Below, in pieces: positions 8,684-13,888 of a DNA stretch of 24,082 nucleotides. The stretch is taken from the IMG/VR virus record IMGVR_UViG_3300046028_000856, positions 1 to 24,082 of that record; one strand, given 5' to 3'. Under the pieces are notes generated by a model that saw only the letters and a program-made list of their open reading frames with translations, ran no database searches and was not told the origin of the DNA. The first letter of the stretch is position 1. Each line of letters begins with the position of its first letter. The DNA is from a virus. The position numbers and the translations under genes were made by a program.

Positions 8684-9108
8684 GCTTTCACCCGCTTTTC
8701 GTGCAGTTCACGAGCCGCCTGCTCTGACTTTTGATCCAAGAGCCGCTGGTACTCTTCTACGATGTCACGCCACATATCAGGCATTCCCATTTCCCAGCGC
8801 ACCATTTTCTCTAAGTCAGCGTAAAACTGCTTGGTCTGGCGCAGATACATTACATTGTCTATGGCTTGTGTGGCAAGGTCGTCTTTGATTCCTTTTTTCT
8901 GATTGTCTTCCCGTTGAACTTCTGCTTTCTTGTGGCTGGCTTCAAGCTCGGCGTGGCCTTTGAAGAACTTTGACAGTGCGCCACCCACTTCCGTGGTGAT
9001 CTTGGACAGATCGTTGCCTGTTTTCTTCAGGTCTTGGTAGACGGCAACGCACCCCTTTATGCCTTCATAGGCACCTTTGCAGAGGGCGAATGCCGTGATG
9101 GGGTCAAT
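8539..9108 (-). CDS. Conserved phage membrane protein, probable ATT start (189 aa)
   Basis: The frame has a GTG at 8988, but homologous-looking sequence continues upstream: IDPITAFALCKGAYEGIKG then AVYQDLKKTG. Similar phage proteins, to my memory, begin M-DP-TAFA, placing the start at the ATT codon 9108-9106. GAAGG lies about 7 nt before it, and the upstream fibre gene stops at 9111, giving a 2-nt gap. No ATG, GTG or TTG occurs between the upstream in-frame stop and this point. The middle is helical and charged (EASHKKAEVQREDNQKKG), and there is one membrane segment near the C-terminus (VLETVAVVFVVAYLIGLMWII). The function is unknown; the position opens the lysis region. The 3' 145 nt also encode the start of the next gene in another frame. 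Confidence 0.65.
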   Translation of the reverse strand: MDPITAFALCKGAYEGIKGCVAVYQDLKKTGNDLSKITTEVGGALSKFFKGHAELEASHKKAEVQREDNQKKGIKDDLATQAIDNVMYLRQTKQFYADLEKMVRWEMGMPDMWRDIVEEYQRLLDQKSEQAARELHEKRVKAWRRQRLKNQILDRVLETVAVVFVVAYLIGLMWIISLNHQGRLDTFWS

Positions 9109-9110
9109 TT

Positions 9111-10223
9111 TTACGCCTTCATGATGTATGCCAACGCATAGTACGGCGGCAAGTTTGCGCCTGTTCCCGACACCCCTTCGGTTGAGTTAGTGACGGTGGT
9201 GTCAACAGTGCCTGCTGGAGTGCCAGCGGATATGCCGACAATTGATATTCCAGTAAATGCGGGAGGAATTGCCGCAGGGCTTTGAACAGAGCCGCCATTA
9301 CTTGAGCCAGCGTTAATGTTGTTATCGGAAACGCTACCTGGGGTGTGCGTGTGGCCTGGGTCCGTTATGGTGTGCGTGTGCGTGCCCAACGCCGTACCTG
9401 TGAACGTGGAGCTCGAAGTCGTCGTGTGGGTGTGAGAAACTAAAATAGCGTTTGCACTGCCGCCTGTTGCATCCACTGCATAAGTGGTGCCCGCCCCCAC
9501 AATGAACCTGTCGCGCAAATCAGGCGTGCTGTTTGTGCCATCGCACAAATTCCAACCACTTGGGATGGAGGCAATGCTGCCGTACCACATGGTAATCACG
9601 CCAGTAGGGATGATATCTCGCACAAACGCAGTCGTAGCAATTTGCGTGGTGTCAGTTCCAAACGCCGCAGTCGGCGCAAGGGGGGTGCCTGTAAAAGTAG
9701 GGGACGCGGACAACACCGTCGAACCTGTACCCGTAGAAGTAGTTACACCTGTGCCACCGTTGAGAACAGGCACGACCCCTGTGACGTTTCCTGACTTTAT
9801 TTCGTAGAAGTTTGTGGCGTCCGACCAGACAAACACTTTATCGCCGTTGGCAACCGTAATCCCTGTACCTGCTGCCGTGGTGTTGCCAATCACAGACGAG
9901 TTGTAGATGGTCATTGACTGGCCGCTGTTGTTCCAAACGATGTACGCTTTAGAAGCGGGGGGCGCATAGACAGCAAAAGTTGCCCCAGTCGTGGTGGTGA
10001 ACCGCAACATGGCATACACGGCTTGGTTGCTTGCTGCCGTAGACGTTGGGCCGTTGGTAAATGTCAGGGCTTGGCTGGCAGCAACAACGCTGACCGTCTG
10101 ATACCCGGCAACGGACGTATCTAGGATGTATGCCAGATTACTGTTGGTCGTGTCCCCCCAAGTACCCGCCTGGGTACCATCACCGGGAAGTTCAATCCGA
10201 AGACTTGATGAATACGTGCTCAT
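9111..10223 (-). CDS. Tail fibre with phage tail collar domain (370 aa)
   Basis: Probable receptor-binding fibre. The N-terminus (MSTYSSSLRIELPGDGTQAG, then WGDTTN) is the conserved virion-attachment motif of many podovirus fibres. Residues 152-180 carry LNGGTGVTTSTGTGSTVL, a common trimeric-fibre linker. Residues 206-243 (PTGVITMWYGSI, IPSGWNLCDGT, TPDLRDRFIVGAG) are the collar domain (PF07484 type). HTHT/HTHTIT/GHTHT clusters at 264-294 resemble the His-x-His metal sites that knit trimeric fibre tips, and LPPYYALAYIMKA at the end is diagnostic. AAGGA precedes the ATG at 10223. It is the last gene of the fibre cluster. Confidence 0.88.
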   Translation of the reverse strand: MSTYSSSLRIELPGDGTQAGTWGDTTNSNLAYILDTSVAGYQTVSVVAASQALTFTNGPTSTAASNQAVYAMLRFTTTTGATFAVYAPPASKAYIVWNNSGQSMTIYNSSVIGNTTAAGTGITVANGDKVFVWSDATNFYEIKSGNVTGVVPVLNGGTGVTTSTGTGSTVLSASPTFTGTPLAPTAAFGTDTTQIATTAFVRDIIPTGVITMWYGSIASIPSGWNLCDGTNSTPDLRDRFIVGAGTTYAVDATGGSANAILVSHTHTTTSSSTFTGTALGTHTHTITDPGHTHTPGSVSDNNINAGSSNGGSVQSPAAIPPAFTGISIVGISAGTPAGTVDTTVTNSTEGVSGTGANLPPYYALAYIMKA

Positions 10224-10232
10224 TTTGTTTCC

Positions 10233-10631
10233 TTATTGCGGTGCTTGCAAATCCCGGACATCCCAGGATTGCGTTGTTTCATTCCATATGTATGGGCCAC
10301 CTTCAATCGGCATTGATACTGGCGCATTCCACAAACAAGTTTCTAAATCTAAAACCCATGATGGGTAGGGTTGGGGCGGGATAAAAGCATCCAACTCCAC
10401 ATTGTATGTAAACCCAATACCCGCATAGTTTTTCCGTAATGATTTAGATTGATCAAGCGATGGCGTAGCCGGGCTTACATTTGGTTGGTAATGAATACCG
10501 CCATACGTGTTGTATGAAGTTTTTACCCATGATGAAGGATTGCCAAATGTGCCGGAAGCAATTACATCTTGCGTTGCCGTAATAACTTGATCAACAATTC
10601 CTTGTGCAGTTACATAAGCATAATGTCCCAT
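10233..10631 (-). CDS. Small conserved fibre-associated phage protein (132 aa)
   Basis: Start ATG at 10631 with AAAGGA upstream. The sequence shows a pattern familiar from cyanophage and other phage virion genes: MGHYAYV start, WVKTSYNTYGG, RKNYAGIGFTYN, DAFIPPQPYPSWVLD and a W-rich tail (CLWNAPV, YIWNETTQSWDV). These proteins usually lie beside tail fibre genes, and many are annotated only as structural or hypothetical. It sits between the glycine-rich adhesin and the collar fibre with gaps of about 10 nt, so it is probably a fibre-attached or fibre-assembly component. No catalytic motif or membrane segment is seen. Confidence 0.8.
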   Translation of the reverse strand: MGHYAYVTAQGIVDQVITATQDVIASGTFGNPSSWVKTSYNTYGGIHYQPNVSPATPSLDQSKSLRKNYAGIGFTYNVELDAFIPPQPYPSWVLDLETCLWNAPVSMPIEGGPYIWNETTQSWDVRDLQAPQ

Positions 10632-10642
10632 AATTTTTTCCT

Positions 10643-11755
10643 TTACGCGGTGTAAGTGCCGGAAGAATTGTAAACAAGAATGGTATTTGCACCAACGGTC
10701 GAAACAGTCGGAGACCCAGTTGTTGTGCCGGTATAGTCTGCTGTGGCTATTTTAAGAATAACAACACCGGAACCGCCCGCCTTACCTGCTTGTGTACCCA
10801 CACTTCCACCTTGAGTTCCGCCGCCGCCGCCGCCGGTATTTGTTCCACCTGCGGTTGCACTGTTGTAAACCGCGCCTGTACCGCCACCACCTGTACCCCC
10901 GGTTATTGTTGATCCTTGGCCGCCCGAACCGCCGCCCGCACGAGTTACAGATGATCCTGTTACGGATGAAGCAACACCATTACCGCCTTGTGCGCCGGAA
11001 CCTGCCACACTTGCGCCGCCGCCACCACCTGCCGTACCTTGACCGCCGGGGTTAGTGCCGCCGCCAAAACCTTGTCCGGTTGTTCCTGTTCCGGCGCCTT
11101 GTCCACCTGTACCAACCGGATCGCCACCACCGCCACCTGAACCGCCGTTTCTAGTTTGCCCCGAAGCAGCAGGACTTCCCGAACCACCACCAGTAGAAGT
11201 AATGGTTGAAAAAACAGAATTTGTACCATTAGATGCAACTGCACCGCCGCCGCCAACGGTAATTGTGTATGTTGTGCCTTCCAACAAGGTAAGCGCAGAT
11301 TCTGCCGTTGCGCCACCACCGGAAGATTCTCCCGAAATACTGCTTCGGTAACCACCCGCGCCGCCACCTGCCGAAGCGTAAGTGTCCGAACCTAAACCAT
11401 TACCACCGCCACCGCCGCCAGCCACAACAACATATGTTGCAGTGTAGTTATACGCGGAAGATGATAGGTATTGCCATTGACCCGCAGTATATATTTCAAC
11501 TACTGATTCTGTAGTGTTATACCGAATCATGCCCGTACCCGGCGAACCGGGGCGTTGGGCAGTTGTACCAACAGGCAAATCAAAATACCCAGTACTTGTG
11601 TTGCTTTGATCGGATACTTGGGCGGGCGTAACCGCAGTTAGCAACGTACCCGTTTCATCAGGCAGCGTTAGCGTCCTGTTTGTGTTTGTGACGGGGGCTA
11701 AGATGGTGACAGTGCCCGTGCCTGTAGCGCCCCCTTGCACGGCTATTAAACTCAT
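10643..11755 (-). CDS. Glycine-rich tail adhesin (370 aa)
   Basis: The ATG at 11755 has AAAGGAG upstream and overlaps the stop of a 32-aa gene (ATGA). Residues 1-40 carry VTILAPVTNTNRTLTLPD, a short N-terminal module also found in the fibre gene at 11863. Residues about 60-95 include TTAQRPGSPGTGMIRYNTTE, another common fibre motif. Residues about 108-335 are glycine-rich (TYVVVAGGGGGG, GGGAGGYRSS, TITVGGGGA, GKAGGSGVVILKI). This matches phage glycine-rich domains thought to fold as polyglycine-II sandwiches, as in the distal adhesin of T4-like phages such as S16, where loops contact the receptor. The receptor role here is inferred from that family. Confidence 0.85.
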   Translation of the reverse strand: MSLIAVQGGATGTGTVTILAPVTNTNRTLTLPDETGTLLTAVTPAQVSDQSNTSTGYFDLPVGTTAQRPGSPGTGMIRYNTTESVVEIYTAGQWQYLSSSAYNYTATYVVVAGGGGGGNGLGSDTYASAGGGAGGYRSSISGESSGGGATAESALTLLEGTTYTITVGGGGAVASNGTNSVFSTITSTGGGSGSPAASGQTRNGGSGGGGGDPVGTGGQGAGTGTTGQGFGGGTNPGGQGTAGGGGGASVAGSGAQGGNGVASSVTGSSVTRAGGGSGGQGSTITGGTGGGGTGAVYNSATAGGTNTGGGGGGTQGGSVGTQAGKAGGSGVVILKIATADYTGTTTGSPTVSTVGANTILVYNSSGTYTA

Positions 11756-11850
11756 GCCGCTGCTCCTTTAAGTGCTGCAACTTCTTGTGCTGTCAGGTCT
11801 ATGGTTGTTTGCAGACCAGTTTGTACATTGACTTCAATTCTTGAGTTCAT
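11752..11850 (-). CDS. Very small conserved-type phage protein (32 aa)
   Basis: ATG at 11850 with AGGGA upstream encodes MNSRIEVNVQTG, then LQTTIDLTAQEVAALKGAAA, and stops as ATGA on the start of the glycine-rich adhesin. The pattern of a short beta strand followed by DLTAQEVAAL is typical of tiny fibre-cluster proteins that I recall from other phages. Its start region shares 22 nt with the start of the 63-aa gene at 12844. A coupling or leader function for the adhesin is possible; the biochemical role is unknown. Confidence 0.6.
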   Translation of the reverse strand: MNSRIEVNVQTGLQTTIDLTAQEVAALKGAAA

Positions 11851-11862
11851 GGTTTTTCCCTG

Positions 11863-12429
11863 TTAACGGAAGACAGAAACATAAATACCACCCGTATCTA
11901 TTAAAGTATTTACATAATTGACAATAACAATTTGACATGCTGTTGTTGTTTGATTAGATGGTGCGCCGTATTGTGTAGCTGATTTAACTGTAATAACTAA
12001 AGATGAATTGTTATTTCCAGCGGATACTGTTAATGCCACGGCATAATTAGCATCTGGCAACGCAGTTGTAAAGTTAACCGTATAGTCACCCGTACTGTTA
12101 TCCGTAATGCTCGAAACATTACCACTTGCATTAATTGCTACAGTACCAGTGCCATTAAATTTTACCCAAGCACGAGCCATATACAACGGGGCAGTGCCTG
12201 ACACGGTGGCAACCTGTGCTGAGTCAATGTTTGGCGTGGTTAATGTTGGGCTGGTTAGTGTTTTATTTGTCAGTGTCTGAGTTGCAGCAATACCCGCTAC
12301 TGTGTCAGTGACATCAGGCAGCGTTAGCGTCCTATTAGTATTGGTGGCAGGGGGTACAACAGTAATTATTCCTGTACCTGATTGCGTCAGTATTTCCAAC
12401 TGACTAACTGCAATTGTTCCGTTTGCCAT
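11863..12429 (-). CDS. Short tail fibre protein (188 aa)
   Basis: Residues 1-45 contain PPATNTNRTLTLPDVTDTV, matching the N-terminus of the glycine-rich adhesin. Residues about 48-70 hold [17 protein letters not shown], a repeat-like fibre shaft motif. The C-terminal half ([45 protein letters not shown] end) is a fibre-tip domain shared with the paralogue at 12860-13411. The ATG at 12429 overlaps the upstream stop by 1 nt (TAATG). Probably a virion fibre or accessory adhesin; the receptor is unknown. Confidence 0.82.
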   Translation of the reverse strand: MANGTIAVSQLEILTQSGTGIITVVPPATNTNRTLTLPDVTDTVAGIAATQTLTNKTLTSPTLTTPNIDSAQVATVSGTAPLYMARAWVKFNGTGTVAINASGNVSSITDNSTGDYTVNFTTALPDANYAVALTVSAGNNNSSLVITVKSATQYGAPSNQTTTACQIVIVNYVNTLIDTGGIYVSVFR

Positions 12430-12656
12430 TACAAACTGTCCATAATAGTTTTAAGTGGAGCCACAGTTGCAGCAGCATCAATGGCTGTTTGCATGGCAGC
12501 ATACTTGTCCCTGATAACCTGTCTTGCCGCTTCAGCAGCCACAGCCTCGTTTGGGATGGTGACCTTGATGTCCAGGGGTGCAAATTCAGCAGACCGCGCC
12601 AATCTGCGTTTGTCGTGAGCAATGACTTTGGCTTTATCTACGTTGATGGTAATCAT
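12429..12656 (-). CDS. Small conserved fibre-cluster protein (75 aa)
   Basis: The open frame reaches 12671, but the ATG at 12656 is preferred because it forms ATGA with the upstream stop and gives MITINVDKAKVIAHDKRR, the start I recall for this family. The rest is helical (AEFAPLDIKVTIP, then AAEAARQVIRDKYAAMQTAI, ending LKTIMDSL). Such proteins are common beside phage fibre genes and resemble the C-terminal part of fibre-assembly proteins, so a chaperone-like role for the adjoining fibre is plausible but unproven. Confidence 0.75.
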   Translation of the reverse strand: MITINVDKAKVIAHDKRRLARSAEFAPLDIKVTIPNEAVAAEAARQVIRDKYAAMQTAIDAAATVAPLKTIMDSL

Positions 12657-12844
12657 GCTGTGTACTCCCATGCGTTTCTAAATGTGCGGTCTGATGGAAT
12701 GTCAGCAACATCCACAATCTTATAAGGCTTGCCAGCAGGAACATCCTTGGCGGCAAGCTCCTCAATAGTTAAGCCGCACTCTTCGGCTGGAATAATGACG
12801 GCCACACCGCCATCGTCTGTTGGGTAAATAATTCTTGAGTTCAT
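12653..12844 (-). CDS. Small conserved fibre-cluster protein (63 aa)
   Basis: Starts at ATG 12844 (MNSRIIYPTDDGGVAVIIPA), with only a weak AAGAA upstream, and stops as ATGA on the next gene. The body includes GLTIEELAAKDVPAGKPYKIV and ends IPSDRTFRNAWEYTA. I recall nearly the same pattern in many phages, immediately before the MITIN-type gene, so the two probably act together. No enzymatic motif is visible. The first codons share 22 nt of DNA with the 32-aa gene at 11850, pointing to cassette duplication. Confidence 0.78.
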   Translation of the reverse strand: MNSRIIYPTDDGGVAVIIPAEECGLTIEELAAKDVPAGKPYKIVDVADIPSDRTFRNAWEYTA

Positions 12845-12859
12845 GGTTTTTTCTTTTGA

Positions 12860-13411
12860 TTAACGAAAAAAAACCGCAGTAAAAGTGTCACGATCTACTG
12901 CGCCAGTTGGTCGAGCGTCAATCATGCGAAAAGACGCAGCTAATATTGTTGCTAATGAATAAGAAGAAGGTATGGAATTTCCATTTACGCCATTAGTACT
13001 ACAGCAAGCAAATCCGTAATTTACATCAGACATAGCAGTCGTAAAGTTTATTGTGTAGTCACCAGTGCCGTTATCCGTAATGCTAGACACATTACCGCTT
13101 CCACGAATCGCACTAGTGCTTGGGTTTGGGGAAAATGCGTTTGCACCATCAAAATTTACCCATGCGCGAGCAGAATAAGATGGCGCAGAACCAGATGCTG
13201 TAGATAATGAGGCAGGTGCAGGTATCCCTGTGCAGTTGGTCAAAATACCGCTTGCCGGAGTTCCTAGAGCCGGAGATGTAAGCGTAGGGCTGGTTAGTGT
13301 CTTATTTGTCAGCGTCTGGGTATCTGTAAGGCCAACAACCGCACTAGCAGGGTTGCCAACGCCACTAGCAGGGAATGTTACTCCAAGAGAGCCATCTAAA
13401 ATTAAACTCAT
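12860..13411 (-). CDS. Short tail fibre protein, paralogue of the 188-aa fibre (183 aa)
   Basis: Start ATG at 13411 with AAGGA. The N-terminus ([17 protein letters not shown]) is a frequent phage fibre opening. Residues about 30-60 carry [20 protein letters not shown]. The C-terminal domain ([48 protein letters not shown] end) is clearly related to the fibre at 11863-12429 but differs in the distal part, as expected if tips diverge under receptor selection. Followed by the 63-aa and 75-aa small partners. Probable virion fibre. Confidence 0.82.
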   Translation of the reverse strand: MSLILDGSLGVTFPASGVGNPASAVVGLTDTQTLTNKTLTSPTLTSPALGTPASGILTNCTGIPAPASLSTASGSAPSYSARAWVNFDGANAFSPNPSTSAIRGSGNVSSITDNGTGDYTINFTTAMSDVNYGFACCSTNGVNGNSIPSSYSLATILAASFRMIDARPTGAVDRDTFTAVFFR

Positions 13412-13420
13412 TTTATTTCC

Positions 13421-13879
13421 TTAGACCACAACCCAGCGACTGCCGCTTGGGACTGTGACTGTAATGCCTGAGTTAAGAGTGACCGGCCCTGCGCTCATGG
13501 CGTTGTTTCCTGTTGTAATAGTCGAGCTAACAGCAACAGTCGCTGCATTTTCAACATACCCTTCGCTTCCAATTACAGCACGTTTTGACGGGTATGTAAC
13601 AAACACATCTTTGGTGCCCGCACTGAAATTGACAGCCGAGCCGCCGTTAGACGATGTTAATACTGTTGTTCTGGCAAGGGTTGTGCCTGACAGGGTGTAT
13701 GTGCCAATCCCAACTTCCCATTCTGTTCCAGTCTGGGCTGCAATGGTGTAGTAGGTGGTGTTTCCGTTACCTATGGCCGAAAAAGCCTGAAACCCAGTCG
13801 ATGCCCCAAGCAGAGTCACTGTTCCCGTACCCGTTGTGGTGGTTGTCTCTTTTACTCGGTCTGTAAGTACTAAAGCCAT
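13421..13879 (-). CDS. Conserved tail fibre / base protein (152 aa)
   Basis: Start ATG at 13879 with AAGGA upstream. [19 protein letters not shown] at the N-terminus, then [27 protein letters not shown], and [20 protein letters not shown] are a well-known signature of phage proteins at the base of fibre clusters. The C-terminal [17 protein letters not shown] is a short strand repeat seen at fibre ends. All beta in appearance, with no membrane segment. It probably links or caps fibres on the tail; the precise position in the virion is not known. Confidence 0.8.
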   Translation of the reverse strand: MALVLTDRVKETTTTTGTGTVTLLGASTGFQAFSAIGNGNTTYYTIAAQTGTEWEVGIGTYTLSGTTLARTTVLTSSNGGSAVNFSAGTKDVFVTYPSKRAVIGSEGYVENAATVAVSSTITTGNNAMSAGPVTLNSGITVTVPSGSRWVVV

Positions 13880-13888
13880 ATGTGTCCT

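Larger units (their letters stand above)
11836..12851 (-). repeat. 22-bp repeat at two gene starts
   Basis: Positions 11836-11857 and 12830-12851 are identical over 22 nt. They span the leader and first codons (MNSRI) of the 32-aa and 63-aa genes. A second shared 22-nt block lies at 11656-11677 and 12312-12333, inside the TLTLPD motif of two fibre genes. Both fit duplication of fibre cassettes or recombination between them. Confidence 0.88.

Noticed and set aside
11055-11351. Plus-strand proline-rich open frame
   Set aside because: Mirror of the glycine codons (GGN/GGC) of the adhesin on the other strand; no start signal.
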